NCBI RefSeq assembly: GCF_900095845.1
Contig: NZ_FMIX01000004.1
Span: forward strand, 751,501 to 815,500
Origin: Streptococcus timonensis
GTDB lineage: Bacteria > Bacillota > Bacilli > Lactobacillales > Streptococcaceae
DNA length: 64,000 nt
Reading direction: 5' to 3'
Below the pieces are notes generated by a model that saw only the letters and a list, made by a program, of their open reading frames with translations, was not told the origin of the DNA and searched no databases. Made by a program: the position numbers and the translations under genes. Numbering within the stretch: position 1 is the first letter of the stretch; each line of letters begins with the position of its first letter. Shown here piece after piece: positions 1-9,851 of the stretch.

Positions 1-531
1 GTTTTAAATCAGCTGTCATGCTTAACTGACCTCAAAAGAATGAGTCTACAGGAATTGCAGACTCTATCGGGGATTGGACGTGTAAAGGCTATCGAATTAC
101 AAGCCGTTATTGAACTAGGCTACCGTATCCATAAAAGGGAAACAGTGGAAATGGAGAGTATTCTTAGCAGTCGTAAATTAGCTAAAAAGATGCAGTCTGA
201 GCTTGGAGATAAAAAACAAGAGCACCTAGTGGCGCTCTATCTGAATACTCAAAATCAAATCATTCACCAGCAGACTATTTTTATCGGGTCTGCCACGAGA
301 AGCATTGCTGAACCCAGAGAAATTCTCCACTACGCTTTGAAGCATATGGCAACGTCTGTGATTCTGGTTCATAATCATCCATCAGGAGCAGTAGTTCCTA
401 GCCCCAATGATGACCATGTTACGAAGCTTGTTAAAGAAGCCTGTGAATTAATGGGATTGGTCTTATTGGACCATTTAATTGTCTCTCATTCTGATTATTT
501 TAGTTACCGGGAGAAGACGGATATGATATAA
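1..531 (+). CDS. radC: RadC family JAB-domain protein, 5' end outside window
   Basis: The reading frame is open from the first base of the window, so the first internal ATG (position 40) is not the true start and the N-terminus is missing. The visible part begins in the helix-hairpin-helix region (a GIGRVKA-type hairpin) and continues into a JAB/MPN metalloprotease-like domain with the motif HNHPSG, followed by a Ser and Asp further on (PSPNDDH), which are JAMM zinc ligands. RadC was named for DNA repair but its biochemical role is unsettled; in pneumococcus it belongs to the late competence genes. The promoter lies outside the window, so competence control cannot be checked here. A hairpin follows the stop codon. 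Confidence 0.93.
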   Translation, partial: VLNQLSCLTDLKRMSLQELQTLSGIGRVKAIELQAVIELGYRIHKRETVEMESILSSRKLAKKMQSELGDKKQEHLVALYLNTQNQIIHQQTIFIGSATRSIAEPREILHYALKHMATSVILVHNHPSGAVVPSPNDDHVTKLVKEACELMGLVLLDHLIVSHSDYFSYREKTDMI

Positions 532-556
532 AAAATCTGTATATGATACAGGTTTT
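531..556. terminator. Bidirectional terminator between radC and the amidotransferase gene
   Basis: A 9-bp stem (AATCTGTAT with ATACAGGTT, one G-T pair) is flanked by an A-run on the left and TTTT on the right, between two convergent genes. It could end transcription from both sides. The stem is only moderately strong. Confidence 0.6.
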
Positions 557-1244
557 ACATTTCATTGACGACATAGTCGAAAAGTGTTTTATCTTTGGGG
601 CGATTTTCAAAGAGAAATTCAGGATGCCATTGAACCCCAAGATAAGGGAAGCCATCCGTAGTTGTAACAGCTTCGATAATACCATCTTTAGGATCATGTG
701 CTACAACCTTAAGATTAGGAGCTAAATCTTTGATGCTCTGATGGTGGAAAGAATTGATATGAGAGATTTCTCCATAGATTTCTCTTAGAATAGTATCTGG
801 TTCGGTGACAAGTCGCTGAGTGGTGTATTCAGCAGAAGTATCTTGCCAATGATCTTCGATATCTTGATAAAGTGTTCCACCCATGGCAACGTTAAAGAGC
901 TGAGTACCACGACAAACAGAAAAAATTGGTTTATTTTGCTTGATTGCTTCTTTAATGAGCGCTAACTCAAAAATATCACGTTGAAGGTGGTAATCGTCGC
1001 TATCAATAGCTTTGGGCTCACCATAGTATTTAGGGTCAACGTTTTGTCCACCAGTTAAAATAAGTTTATCAATTAAACTAATGTAGTAACCGGCCATTAC
1101 TTCATCACCAATTGGTAGGATAATGGGAATTCCACCAGCTTCCTTAACTCCTTCAACAAAGCCTTTGGCAGCATAACTCATCATAAGCTCATCGTCTGGA
1201 TGGGCTTTTTCGTTTCCTGTAATCCCAATAACTGGTTTTTTCAT
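555..1244 (-). CDS. Class I glutamine amidotransferase-like hydrolase (PuuD / peptidase C26 family)
   Basis: The 229-residue protein has the nucleophile elbow SVCRGTQ with Cys at residue 111 and the motif WHPEF near the C-terminus, which supplies the His and Glu of the triad. This is the gamma-glutamyl-GABA hydrolase-like family, which cleaves gamma-glutamyl amide bonds. The substrate in streptococci is not known to me and cannot be read from the sequence. The gene starts 15 bp after rex ends on the same strand, so it is very probably co-transcribed with rex. Its own ribosome binding site is weak, which fits translation from a shared message. Confidence 0.85.
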   Translation of the reverse strand: MKKPVIGITGNEKAHPDDELMMSYAAKGFVEGVKEAGGIPIILPIGDEVMAGYYISLIDKLILTGGQNVDPKYYGEPKAIDSDDYHLQRDIFELALIKEAIKQNKPIFSVCRGTQLFNVAMGGTLYQDIEDHWQDTSAEYTTQRLVTEPDTILREIYGEISHINSFHHQSIKDLAPNLKVVAHDPKDGIIEAVTTTDGFPYLGVQWHPEFLFENRPKDKTLFDYVVNEM

Positions 1245-1259
1245 AAATCAAGTCGCTTT

Positions 1260-1901
1260 CTAATCCTCTTTACGCATAAAATAGAGGAGAGTTTGCAATT
1301 CACTAGTCAAATCAACATATTGCACGACAACATCTTTAGGTAGATGAAGGTGTACGGGAGAAAAACTGAGTATCCCTTTAATACCTGCATCAACCAGGAG
1401 ATTTGCAACTTCTTGTGATTTTACACTAGGGACAGTCAAGATAGCAGTTTTTACATCAGCATCTTTCATTTTATCTTTAATTTGGGAAATACCGTAAATA
1501 GGTATACCATCTTCTGTAACTGTTCCGACTTCTGGATGTTCGTCCAAATCAAAAGCCATAATAATTTTCATTTTATTGCGTTCATGGAAGCGGTAGTGGA
1601 GGAGGGCATGTCCCATATTTCCAATACCTACCAGCATAACATTGGTAATAGAATTATCATTTAAAAGATCAGCAAAAAAAGTCATTAGTTTGTTGACATC
1701 ATATCCAAATCCACGACGCCCAAGCTCACCAAAGTATGAAAAATCACGTCTAACAGTAGCAGAGTCGATGCCAATAGCTTCAGCAATCTGTTTAGAATTA
1801 ACTCTTTCCATTCTTTCCCCATTGAAACGTTTAAAAATTCTGTAGTATAGAGAAAGTCTTTTCGCTGTGGCCTTCGGAATATCAAATTGTTTTTCTTTCA
1901 C
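1260..1901 (-). CDS. rex: Redox-sensing transcriptional repressor Rex
   Basis: The 213-residue protein has an N-terminal winged helix (about residues 1-80, with the recognition segment [15 protein letters not shown]) followed by a Rossmann fold with the dinucleotide motif GIGNMG. Rex senses the NADH/NAD+ ratio and represses fermentation and redox genes when NADH is low. Translation starts at a GTG codon, with AAAGG ten bases upstream. The order Rex, amidotransferase, RadC matches the pneumococcal arrangement as I remember it. Confidence 0.95.
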   Translation of the reverse strand: MKEKQFDIPKATAKRLSLYYRIFKRFNGERMERVNSKQIAEAIGIDSATVRRDFSYFGELGRRGFGYDVNKLMTFFADLLNDNSITNVMLVGIGNMGHALLHYRFHERNKMKIIMAFDLDEHPEVGTVTEDGIPIYGISQIKDKMKDADVKTAILTVPSVKSQEVANLLVDAGIKGILSFSPVHLHLPKDVVVQYVDLTSELQTLLYFMRKED

Positions 1902-1982
1902 AATATCACAACCTTTCTATATCCTATTTTATAGTAACTTTGTGAGAAAAGCAACATATATAAGAAAAAACTAAGAAATATC

Positions 1983-2198
1983 TTAGTTTATCTTTTTTAC
2001 ATCAAAAGTCGTTAAAAAACGATACAAGTCTCCAATATATCCGCGATAAATGATCTTATCCTGATAGCTTAGCGAAGTCACTTCATAGAAATCTGGTAAT
2101 GTAACACATCCTGATAAGGATAGCATTAGTTCATCATAATCTTGATAAGATAAAGTCCGTTCAACTTGATAAGCATCTAAATAGGTTAGTCGAAACAT
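1983..2198 (-). CDS. Small DUF4649-type protein
   Basis: A 71-residue protein of a kind annotated in streptococci as DUF4649; I know of no experimental function. It has no signal peptide or membrane segment and is rich in Tyr, Leu and Asp. It lies 12 bp downstream of the DUF1831 gene on the same strand and is probably the last gene of the prs / cysteine desulfurase / DUF1831 operon. The family assignment is from memory of the sequence pattern. Confidence 0.7.
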   Translation of the reverse strand: MFRLTYLDAYQVERTLSYQDYDELMLSLSGCVTLPDFYEVTSLSYQDKIIYRGYIGDLYRFLTTFDVKKIN

Positions 2199-2210
2199 TA
2201 TTCTATCCTT

Positions 2211-2558
2211 CTATTTTTCGGTTTTGGTAAATACACCACGTTCTACCAAACTATCCATTAAGAAATAGAACTTTTCTTGATGGATTTTATGATCTTCAGA
2301 TTTGAAGATGTCAACCAAGCGTAAGCCGAACTTATCAGTAATATTGATTTTAGCACCTGTTAGGTCTTTGTTAATAACAATCTTAAGTTGGAAGCCTTCG
2401 CCACTATTTGGAACTTTTTCGAGAAGGCGAGTTAATTCATAGTTACCAACCTTTGTTTCATAAAAAGTGTTATCTTTAAGTGTAAATTTTTTAATAGAAG
2501 GGCTGATAGTGTATTCGTAACGACAATTTTTAAGTTGAATAGTTTTTTCAAATGCCAT
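2211..2558 (-). CDS. DUF1831 domain protein
   Basis: A 115-residue cytoplasmic protein that matches the DUF1831 family of lactic acid bacteria. No catalytic motif is visible. A good ribosome binding site (GGAG) precedes the ATG, and the gene follows the cysteine desulfurase gene by 3 bp. Tight linkage to a desulfurase suggests, but does not show, a role in sulfur transfer or Fe-S or tRNA thiolation chemistry. Confidence 0.8.
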   Translation of the reverse strand: MAFEKTIQLKNCRYEYTISPSIKKFTLKDNTFYETKVGNYELTRLLEKVPNSGEGFQLKIVINKDLTGAKINITDKFGLRLVDIFKSEDHKIHQEKFYFLMDSLVERGVFTKTEK

Positions 2559-2561
2559 TTA

Positions 2562-3677
2562 TTAATCTCCAATTATTTCTTTTAATGTGTTTACAAGTTG
2601 AATGATCTCTTCATCAGTATTCTGAGGCGACAAACTAATTCGGACAGACTCATGAAGACGATGTGAACCATTTCCATAGAAAGCTTTTAGTACATGACTT
2701 GTTTGTACAATTCCTGCTGTACATGCTGAACCTGTAGAAATAGAAATGCCAGCTAAATCCATTCGAAGTAGAAGCAAATCATTTTTTTGCCCTGGAAAAC
2801 CAAGGTTTAGGACATAAGGGAGTTGCTCTTTTCCATGATTGATGTAGTAGTTCAAGCTACTAATCTTAGTTAGAAATAGGTCCTGCAATCTTTGTACAGT
2901 TTGATAGTTTTCAGTTTGTTTAGATAATTCTTCTTTAATGGCAGCTACCATTCCTACGATTGCTGGAAGATTTTCTGTACCTGCTCTTTTTTTATGTTCC
3001 TGATCTCCGCCATGGATGTAGGAATCAAAGTCCATAGTAGAAGCATAAAGGAACCCTACGCCTTTTGGCCCATGGAATTTATGCCCAGACGCTGAAAGAA
3101 AGTCAATTCCTAACTCTTCTGGTTTGATGGTTAGTTTACCTACAGCCTGAACAGCATCTACGTGATAGACAGCTGAGTGATTTCTTACGACCTCTCCAAT
3201 TTCAGTAATCGGCAAAATAGTTCCAGTTTCATTATTTACATACATGGTAGATACTAGAATAGTATCATCACGAAGTGCATCTTTTACTTGTTTTGCAGTA
3301 ATCTCCTGGTCATAAGGTTGCAAAACAGTCACTTCAAAACCAAAATTTTCTACAAGATACTCGATTGGTTCAAGAACAGAGTGATGTTCGATAGCGGTAG
3401 TGATAATATGTTTCCCTTTGTGCTGGTGTCTGAGGCAGTAACCAATAATAGCTGTATTGTTACTCTCTGTACCTCCAGCAGTGAAAAAAATATGTTGAGG
3501 TTTCGTACCTAATAATTCAGCCAAGTCTTGGCGAGCTTGTCGTAATAATTTGCCAGCTTGACGACCATGACTGTGAATACTTGAAGCATTTCCATAAATA
3601 TCTTGCATGACTTGTGTCATAGCAGAAATAGCTGCTGGTGACATTGGAGTCGTGGCAGCATTATCCAAATAAATCAA
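2562..3677 (-). CDS. Cysteine desulfurase (NifS/IscS family)
   Basis: The 371-residue PLP enzyme has the Schiff-base lysine in ASGHK (K200) and the persulfide-forming cysteine in TGSACTAG (C319). It converts L-cysteine to alanine plus protein-bound sulfane sulfur. Translation begins at a TTG codon with AAGGTGAT about eight bases upstream; no ATG in the frame preserves the conserved YLDNAATTP N-terminus. It follows prs by 17 bp. No SUF genes are nearby, so a tRNA-thiolation role is plausible, but the acceptor cannot be read here. Confidence 0.93.
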   Translation of the reverse strand: MIYLDNAATTPMSPAAISAMTQVMQDIYGNASSIHSHGRQAGKLLRQARQDLAELLGTKPQHIFFTAGGTESNNTAIIGYCLRHQHKGKHIITTAIEHHSVLEPIEYLVENFGFEVTVLQPYDQEITAKQVKDALRDDTILVSTMYVNNETGTILPITEIGEVVRNHSAVYHVDAVQAVGKLTIKPEELGIDFLSASGHKFHGPKGVGFLYASTMDFDSYIHGGDQEHKKRAGTENLPAIVGMVAAIKEELSKQTENYQTVQRLQDLFLTKISSLNYYINHGKEQLPYVLNLGFPGQKNDLLLLRMDLAGISISTGSACTAGIVQTSHVLKAFYGNGSHRLHESVRISLSPQNTDEEIIQLVNTLKEIIGD

Positions 3678-3694
3678 AAGATCACCTTTTCTAT

Positions 3695-4639
3695 TTATTT
3701 AAATAGTGGACTAACCGGTTTTCTCTCATGAATACGTACCATAGCATCACCAATTAACTCACTTGCAGTGATGTATTTTACATTCTTAGGGGTTTTACCT
3801 TGAGTAGCCACTGAGTCAGTAACAAGGATTTCTTTAATATTGCTAGCATCCAATAAATTTGCAGCGTCATCAACAAATAGTCCATGGCTTGAAACTGCAT
3901 AAATCTCAGTAGCACCTTCTCGCTCAACAATTTTAGCTGCTTCTGAGAATGTACGACCGGAATTTAAAATATCATCGATTAGGATAGCTTTTTTCCCTTC
4001 AACTTCACCGATAATATAGCCTTGGTTGCGTTCTGAATCATCCTGAACATAGTCGATAATTGCGATTGGAGCATCAAGGTATTCAGCAAGACTGCGAGCA
4101 CGTTTAACACCAGAGTTTTTAGGACTAACGACAACCACATCTGGTCCAACGAGTCCTTTATCACAATAGTGTTTAGCAAATAGAGGAACTGTATATAAAT
4201 TGTCAACAGGGATATCAAAGAAACCTTGTACCTGAACAGCATGTAAGTCCAAAGTAAGAACACGGCTTACGCCTGCTTTTACCAACATGTTAGCAACTAG
4301 TTTAGCTGTCAAAGGCTCACGAGAAGAAGCAATACGATCTTGACGTGCATAACCAAAATATGGAAGAACAACGTTAATGGTGTTTGCACTAGCACGGACA
4401 CAGGCATCAACTGTGATTAAAAGTTCCATCAAATGATCGCTAACAGGATAAGAAGTAGATTGAATGATATAAACATCATATCCACGAACACTTTCTTCGA
4501 TATTGACTTGAATTTCTCCATCAGAGAACTGACGAGAAGAAATTCTACCGAGAGGTACTCCAGCAGCATCTGCAATCTTTTGTGCAATTTCCTTATTGGA
4601 ATTAAGAGCGAAAAGCTTCATGTTTTTTGTATCTGACAT
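3695..4639 (-). CDS. prs: Ribose-phosphate pyrophosphokinase (PRPP synthetase)
   Basis: The 314-residue enzyme makes PRPP from ribose 5-phosphate and ATP for nucleotide, histidine and NAD synthesis. The catalytic region includes [20 protein letters not shown] and the PRPP-binding loop DDILNSGRT. Length and sequence fit class I PRPP synthetases. It appears to be the first gene of an operon with the cysteine desulfurase and two DUF genes, and is transcribed divergently from relQ with the CYTH gene in between. Confidence 0.96.
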   Translation of the reverse strand: MSDTKNMKLFALNSNKEIAQKIADAAGVPLGRISSRQFSDGEIQVNIEESVRGYDVYIIQSTSYPVSDHLMELLITVDACVRASANTINVVLPYFGYARQDRIASSREPLTAKLVANMLVKAGVSRVLTLDLHAVQVQGFFDIPVDNLYTVPLFAKHYCDKGLVGPDVVVVSPKNSGVKRARSLAEYLDAPIAIIDYVQDDSERNQGYIIGEVEGKKAILIDDILNSGRTFSEAAKIVEREGATEIYAVSSHGLFVDDAANLLDASNIKEILVTDSVATQGKTPKNVKYITASELIGDAMVRIHERKPVSPLFK

Positions 4640-4794
4640 TGATAAACCGTCCTCTATAATTATCTGAATCTTATACCCAAAAACAGTTAATAATGTATTG
4701 TTTTAAAAACTAAACAATACAAAAATTAAAGTTTCTATGAAAAAGATTTCAATTATTTTTATCCATTCTATTCTACCAAAAAAAGTAGATATTT

Positions 4795-5364
4795 TCAGTC
4801 TTTTTTACTTTTTTCTATAAATCGAACTAATTTAGATGGTGCTTTCTGATATTCTATATGATTTTTTTCTAAAAAAGCTATAAAATCAATAGTTCCCTTA
4901 GCCTCGTCAGCGACTTCTAATTCGAGTTCATAATCAGTTACATCAAAATAGAGACTTTCATCAAGAGCCATTAGACCAATGTCTGTCTCTTTTTCATAAC
5001 GAACGGTCGTTAAACACCCTAAAACAAGCCAGTCTGTAATTTGAATACCACGATTTCTTAATTCCTGGAGGACTAAACCATCGGGAATAAGAGCTTGATC
5101 TATAGCATTGCCAGCTTCCTCAAGGCTAAGTTCCTGATTGTATTCCATATTACCTACATCTTGAGGAATTTTAATAGTTAATTCAGCACTATCTTCAAAA
5201 GTCCGAATACGCATGGCTATCTTATTGCTACGTAGCTTATAGTCACAAGTATCTATGTAGTAGTTATTTTGCGTAATAGGAGTAATATCCGAAAAATACT
5301 CTTTTAATTTTATATAGTCTTCTTTTTTTAGAAGAGTTTTTAATTCTATTTCTAAATGTTTCAT
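4795..5364 (-). CDS. CYTH domain protein (YjbK-like putative triphosphatase)
   Basis: The 189-residue protein opens with the diagnostic ExExK signature at residues 5-9, followed by alternating charged strands typical of the triphosphate tunnel fold (for example AMRIR and ELELEV). Family members hydrolyse inorganic triphosphate or similar compounds. In many Firmicutes a CYTH gene sits next to relQ and nadK; here it is divergent from relQ with 133 bp between them. A link to alarmone metabolism is a hypothesis based on this neighbourhood. Confidence 0.85.
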   Translation of the reverse strand: MKHLEIELKTLLKKEDYIKLKEYFSDITPITQNNYYIDTCDYKLRSNKIAMRIRTFEDSAELTIKIPQDVGNMEYNQELSLEEAGNAIDQALIPDGLVLQELRNRGIQITDWLVLGCLTTVRYEKETDIGLMALDESLYFDVTDYELELEVADEAKGTIDFIAFLEKNHIEYQKAPSKLVRFIEKSKKD

Positions 5365-5381
5365 TTTGAGAACCTTTTATT

Positions 5382-5408
5382 TTGTTTGAAAGCGATTTAT
5401 GGTATAAT
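5382..5408 (+). promoter_or_regulatory. relQ operon promoter with overlapping cre-like site
   Basis: The -10 TATAAT at 5403-5408 carries a TGn extension. The best -35 is TTGTTT at 5382-5387, with a short 15-bp spacer. Positions 5386-5400 match 13 of 15 bases of the CcpA cre consensus (TTGAAAGCG half intact), inside the -35/-10 spacer. A repressor bound there would block the promoter. Confidence 0.5.
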
Positions 5409-5497
5409 AATAACTGTATTTATTGTATATGATTTTTTCATGAAAATCAAAGAGTAAATGAATATTGTAGCTAAAGAGAGGTGAATCTATAACATAT

Positions 5498-6169
5498 ATG
5501 ATTACTGAATGGGAAGAATTTTTAGATCCTTACATTCAAGCTGTTGGCGAGTTAAAAATTAAACTACGAGGGATTCGAAAACAGTACCGTAAGCAAAATA
5601 GACATTCACCAATTGAATTTGTAACGGGACGTGTTAAACCTATCGAAAGTATCAAAGAAAAAATGATTCGTCGTGGAATTAGCTATGATACCTTAGAACA
5701 AGATTTACAAGATATCGCTGGCTTACGAGTTATGGTTCAGTTTGTAGATGACGTTCAAGAAGTTGTCTCAATTCTGCATAAAAGACAGGACATGAGAATT
5801 ATCCAAGAACGTGACTACATCAAACATCGTAAAGCTTCAGGATACCGTTCTTATCATCTAATCATCGAGTACACAGTTGATACAATTAATGGTTCAAAGA
5901 CAATTTTAGCTGAAATTCAAATCCGTACCTTGGCCATGAATTTTTGGGCTACAATTGAACACTCTCTCAACTATAAGTATCAAGGAGATTTTCCAGAAGA
6001 AATAAAGGAACGCTTGGAAATTACAGCTAGAATTTCTCACCAGTTAGATGAGGAAATGAGCAAGATTCGAGATGATATTCAAGAAGCACAAGCACTCTTT
6101 GATCCTTTGCATCGGAAATTAAATGACGGGGTAGGAAATAGTGACGATACAGATGAAGAATACAGGTAA
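5498..6169 (+). CDS. relQ: Small alarmone synthetase RelQ (GTP pyrophosphokinase)
   Basis: A 223-residue single-domain synthetase that transfers pyrophosphate from ATP to GDP or GTP to give (p)ppGpp. The RelA/SpoT synthetase core is visible: [36 protein letters not shown] and the EIQIRT strand, then a C-terminal helix ending in an acidic tail. It has no hydrolase, TGS or ACT domain, as usual for small synthetases. The downstream nadK reading frame starts inside its last codons, which suggests translational coupling. Confidence 0.95.
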   Translation: MITEWEEFLDPYIQAVGELKIKLRGIRKQYRKQNRHSPIEFVTGRVKPIESIKEKMIRRGISYDTLEQDLQDIAGLRVMVQFVDDVQEVVSILHKRQDMRIIQERDYIKHRKASGYRSYHLIIEYTVDTINGSKTILAEIQIRTLAMNFWATIEHSLNYKYQGDFPEEIKERLEITARISHQLDEEMSKIRDDIQEAQALFDPLHRKLNDGVGNSDDTDEEYR

Positions 6170-6974
6170 AAGGGTTGATCTGATCGCCAACCGTAAGCCT
6201 CAAAGTAGAAGAGTTTTATACGAGCTAAAAGATCTCTTAAAAAAGAATCATTTCATACTTAATGATAAAAATCCTGATATTGTTATTTCCATTGGAGGAG
6301 ATGGAATGCTTTTATCTGCTTTTCACAAGTATGAGGATCAGTTAGATAAGGTTCGTTTTGTAGGGGTTCATACGGGACATCTTGGTTTCTATACTGATTA
6401 TAGAGATTTTGAATTAGATCAACTAGTTACTAATTTACAGTTGGATACAGGAGCTAAGGTTTCGTATCCATTATTAAATGTCAAGATTTATCTAGAGAAT
6501 GGTGAAGTAAAAGTCTACCGTGCTCTAAATGAAGCTAGCATTCGAAGAACTGATCGAACTATGGTTGCCGATGTCGTGATAAATCATGTTCCTTTCGAAC
6601 GCTTTCGAGGAGATGGATTGACTGTATCAACTCCAACAGGAAGTACAGCCTATAATAAATCACTCGGTGGAGCAGTCTTACATCCGACGATTGAAGCCCT
6701 TCAATTAGCTGAAATAGCTAGCCTTAACAATCGGATCTATCGTACCTTAGGTTCGTCAATCATTGTTCCTAAAAAGGATAAAATAGAAGTTATTCCAACT
6801 CGAAATGACTATCATACGATTTCTATTGACAACAGTATTTATTCTTTCCGTAATATCGAAAGAATTGAATATCAGATTGATCACCACAAGATTAACTTCG
6901 TGGCAACTCCAAGTCACACAAGTTTCTGGAACCGTGTAAAGGATGCCTTTATCGGCGAGGTTGATGAACAATGA
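6153..6974 (+). CDS. nadK: NAD kinase
   Basis: A 273-residue ATP-NAD kinase that makes NADP. The GGDG motif, the [13 protein letters not shown] segment and [16 protein letters not shown] are all present. I place the start at the ATG at 6153, because the pneumococcal protein begins MKNTGKR; a GTG at 6141 would add four residues. Either way the start lies inside the end of relQ. The gene overlaps rluD by 4 bp (ATGA). Confidence 0.94.
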   Translation: MKNTGKRVDLIANRKPQSRRVLYELKDLLKKNHFILNDKNPDIVISIGGDGMLLSAFHKYEDQLDKVRFVGVHTGHLGFYTDYRDFELDQLVTNLQLDTGAKVSYPLLNVKIYLENGEVKVYRALNEASIRRTDRTMVADVVINHVPFERFRGDGLTVSTPTGSTAYNKSLGGAVLHPTIEALQLAEIASLNNRIYRTLGSSIIVPKKDKIEVIPTRNDYHTISIDNSIYSFRNIERIEYQIDHHKINFVATPSHTSFWNRVKDAFIGEVDEQ

Positions 6975-7861
6975 GGTTTGAGTTTATTGCTGATGAGCAC
7001 GTTAAGGTAAAAACCTTTCTCAGAAAACATGAAGTCTCCAAAGGCTTGTTGGCTAAAATTAAATTTCGAGGTGGAGATATTCGAGTTAATGGCCAATCAC
7101 AAAATGCAACCTATTTATTAGATATTGGGGATCAAGTAGTGATTGACATTCCTCCAGAGGAAGGGTTTGAAACACTGGAATCCATAGATTATCCCTTGGA
7201 TATTTTGTTTGAAGATGACCACTTTCTAATTCTAAACAAACCATTTGGGGTGGCCTCTATTCCTAGTGTTAATCACTCAAATACTATTGCTAATTTTATT
7301 AAAGGTTACTACGTAAAACAAGCTTACGAGAATCAACAAGTGCACATTGTAACCAGATTAGATAGAGACACGTCTGGTTTGATGCTATTTGCCAAACATG
7401 GATATGCTCATGCAAGGCTAGATAAACAACTTCAGAAAAAAAGTATTGAAAAACGGTACTTTGCTCTTGTAAAAGGAGCAGGGGTTATAGAACCAGAAGG
7501 AAATATCATAGCTCCCATTGCAAGAGACGAAGATTCTATCATCACAAGGCGTGTAGCCAAAGGTGGTAAATATGCTCATACAGAATACAAGGTCATAGCA
7601 TCCTATGGAGACATACATTTAGTCGATATTCGATTACATACTGGGAGAACACACCAAATTCGTGTTCATTTTTCACATATTGGTTTTCCCTTACTTGGAG
7701 ATGACCTCTATGGTGGAAGTTTAGAGCATGGCATACAGCGTCAAGCGCTACATTGCCATTTCTTATCTTTTTATCATCCTTTTCTTGAAGAACAGTTGGA
7801 AATATCATCTCCACTGCCAGATGATTTTAAGAATTTAATAACTAAGTTATCAATTAATTAA
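6971..7861 (+). CDS. RluA/RluD family pseudouridine synthase
   Basis: The 296-residue protein has an S4-like N-terminal region (about residues 1-65) and a pseudouridine synthase domain with the catalytic motif RLDRDTSG, followed by GRTHQIRVH and LGDDLYGG. It isomerises uridine in rRNA or possibly tRNA. It overlaps nadK by 4 bp. The RelQ-NadK-RluD order is conserved in Firmicutes (the yjb cluster of Bacillus); which RNA position is modified cannot be told from the sequence. Confidence 0.92.
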   Translation: MRFEFIADEHVKVKTFLRKHEVSKGLLAKIKFRGGDIRVNGQSQNATYLLDIGDQVVIDIPPEEGFETLESIDYPLDILFEDDHFLILNKPFGVASIPSVNHSNTIANFIKGYYVKQAYENQQVHIVTRLDRDTSGLMLFAKHGYAHARLDKQLQKKSIEKRYFALVKGAGVIEPEGNIIAPIARDEDSIITRRVAKGGKYAHTEYKVIASYGDIHLVDIRLHTGRTHQIRVHFSHIGFPLLGDDLYGGSLEHGIQRQALHCHFLSFYHPFLEEQLEISSPLPDDFKNLITKLSIN

Positions 7862-7879
7862 TATTAAAGGAGAAAACTC

Positions 7880-8854
7880 ATGGAAGTTTTTGAAAGTCTA
7901 AAAACCAACCTAGTTGGTAAAAATGTGCGCATTGTTCTACCCGAAGGGAAAGAACCTCGTATCCTACAAGCTACAAAACGTTTGGTGAAAGAAACAGATG
8001 TTATCCCAGTATTACTTGGTAAACCTGAAAAAATCAAAATCTACCTTGAAATCGAAGGAATTCATGAGGGGTATGAAGTCATCGACCCAGATCATTACGC
8101 TAAATTTGACGATATGGTTGCTTCTCTTGTAGAACGTCGTAACGGTAAGATAACAGAAGAAGAAGCTGCTAGACTCTTGCGTGAAGACGTTAACTACTTT
8201 GGTGTTATGCTAGTTTATATGGGCTTGGTTGACGGTATGGTTTCAGGTGCACTTCACTCAACTGCTGCAACTGTTCGTCCAGCACTTCAAATCATTAAAA
8301 CTCGTCCAAATGTAACTCGTACTTCAGGTGCTTTCTTAATGACTCGTGGTTCAGAACGTTATCTTTTCGGAGACTGTGCAATCAACATTAATCCTGATGC
8401 TGATGCCCTAGCTGAAATTGCTATTAACTCAGCAATCACAGCTAAAATGTTTGGTATCGAGCCGAAAATTGCAATGTTGAGTTACTCAAGTAAAGGTTCT
8501 GGTTTCGGTGAAAACGTTGATAAAGTGGTAGCAGCTACTAAACGTGCACACGAATTGCGTCCCGACCTTGAAATTGATGGAGAATTGCAATTTGACGCTG
8601 CCTTCCACCCTGAAACAGCAGCTTTGAAAGCTCCAGGAAGTAAAGTAGCTGGACAAGCAACTGTCTTCATCTTCCCAAGTATCGAAGCAGGAAATATCGG
8701 TTACAAGATTGCAGAACGTCTAGGTGGTTTCTCAGCTGTAGGACCTGTTTTACAAGGTTTGAATAAGCCAGTTAATGACCTTTCACGTGGATGTAGCTCA
8801 GATGACGTTTATAATCTTACTCTCATCACTGCAGCACAAGCTATTCACCAATAA
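7880..8854 (+). CDS. pta: Phosphate acetyltransferase
   Basis: A 324-residue Pta of the short class (no N-terminal DRTGG region), which interconverts acetyl-CoA and acetyl phosphate in the Pta-AckA acetate pathway. Conserved segments include VRIVLPEGKEPR, SGALHSTAATVRPALQ and the C-terminal PVNDLSRGCS. It follows rluD by 18 bp with AAAGGAG upstream, so it is the last gene of the relQ operon, followed by a strong terminator. AckA is not in the window. Confidence 0.96.
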   Translation: MEVFESLKTNLVGKNVRIVLPEGKEPRILQATKRLVKETDVIPVLLGKPEKIKIYLEIEGIHEGYEVIDPDHYAKFDDMVASLVERRNGKITEEEAARLLREDVNYFGVMLVYMGLVDGMVSGALHSTAATVRPALQIIKTRPNVTRTSGAFLMTRGSERYLFGDCAININPDADALAEIAINSAITAKMFGIEPKIAMLSYSSKGSGFGENVDKVVAATKRAHELRPDLEIDGELQFDAAFHPETAALKAPGSKVAGQATVFIFPSIEAGNIGYKIAERLGGFSAVGPVLQGLNKPVNDLSRGCSSDDVYNLTLITAAQAIHQ

Positions 8855-8861
8855 AATTTCC

Positions 8862-8890
8862 AAAGCCCCACTTCTTTAAGAGGGGCTTTT
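8862..8890 (+). terminator. Rho-independent terminator after pta
   Basis: AAAGCCCC pairs with GGGGCTTT, extended by an inner CTT/AAG, and is followed by a short T-run. Confidence 0.88.
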
Positions 8891-8999
8891 CTAATCTTTT
8901 GATTGTCTAACACTCTGCAAATCTAGCTAAATTATGGTAAAATAGACAGTAATCATCTATGATTTATTGATTAAGTTTGTATGAAGAAAAGGAAATAGA

Positions 9000-9851
9000 A
9001 TGGCTATTATACAATGGTTTCCTGGCCATATGTCAAAAGCGAGAAGACAGGTTCAGGAAAATTTAAAATTTGTTGATTTTGTGACAATTTTAGTAGATGC
9101 ACGTTTGCCTTTGTCAAGTCAAAATCCAATGCTGACTAAAATTGTAGGAGATAAACCAAGGCTCCTGATTTTAAACAAGGCAGATCTTGCTGACCCAATC
9201 CTTACAAAAGAATGGCGTCAACACTTTGAAGCGCAAGGAATCCAAACGCTAGCTATAAATTCAAAAGAGCAAGTTACAGTTAAAGTAGTTACAGAAGCAG
9301 CTAAAAAGCTGATGGCAGATAAGATTGCTCGTCAGAAAGAGCGTGGTATCCAAATTGAAACCTTGCGTACCATGATCATCGGCATTCCAAATGCTGGAAA
9401 ATCTACTCTTATGAACCGTTTAGCTGGTAAGAAAATTGCTGTTGTCGGGAATAAACCAGGTGTTACTAAGGGTCAACAATGGCTTAAAACCAATAAGGAT
9501 CTTGAAATCTTAGATACTCCAGGGATTCTGTGGCCAAAATTTGAAGATGAAACTGTTGCACTCAAGCTTGCATTGACTGGAGCTATCAAAGACCAATTGC
9601 TTCCAATGGATGAAGTGACTATTTTTGGTATCAATTATTTTAAAAATCATTACCCAGAAAGACTGCAAGAACGCTTTAAACAAATGAATCTGGATGATGA
9701 AGCTCCAGAAATCATTATGGATATGACTCGTTTACTTGGTTTCCGTGATGACTACGATCGCTTTTATAATCTCTTTGTTAAGGAAGTTCGTGACGGAAAA
9801 CTGGGTAGCTACACCTTAGATACATTGGATGATCTCAATGGCAACGATTAA
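9000..9851 (+). CDS. rbgA: Ribosome biogenesis GTPase RbgA (YlqF)
   Basis: A 283-residue circularly permuted GTPase: the G4 motif NKAD comes before the P-loop GIPNAGKST, followed by G3 DTPG. RbgA acts in late assembly of the 50S subunit. Sequence starts at WFPGHMSKA, the family's usual N-terminus. The downstream rnhB start lies inside its last codons, so the two are translationally coupled. Confidence 0.95.
   Translation: MAIIQWFPGHMSKARRQVQENLKFVDFVTILVDARLPLSSQNPMLTKIVGDKPRLLILNKADLADPILTKEWRQHFEAQGIQTLAINSKEQVTVKVVTEAAKKLMADKIARQKERGIQIETLRTMIIGIPNAGKSTLMNRLAGKKIAVVGNKPGVTKGQQWLKTNKDLEILDTPGILWPKFEDETVALKLALTGAIKDQLLPMDEVTIFGINYFKNHYPERLQERFKQMNLDDEAPEIIMDMTRLLGFRDDYDRFYNLFVKEVRDGKLGSYTLDTLDDLNGND

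Noticed and set aside
5439..5458. ATGAAAATCAAAGAGTAAA resembles the end of a pneumococcal BOX element.
   Set aside because: Only about 19 bases match, with no other BOX module nearby. A chance match in A+T-rich DNA or a worn remnant cannot be told apart.
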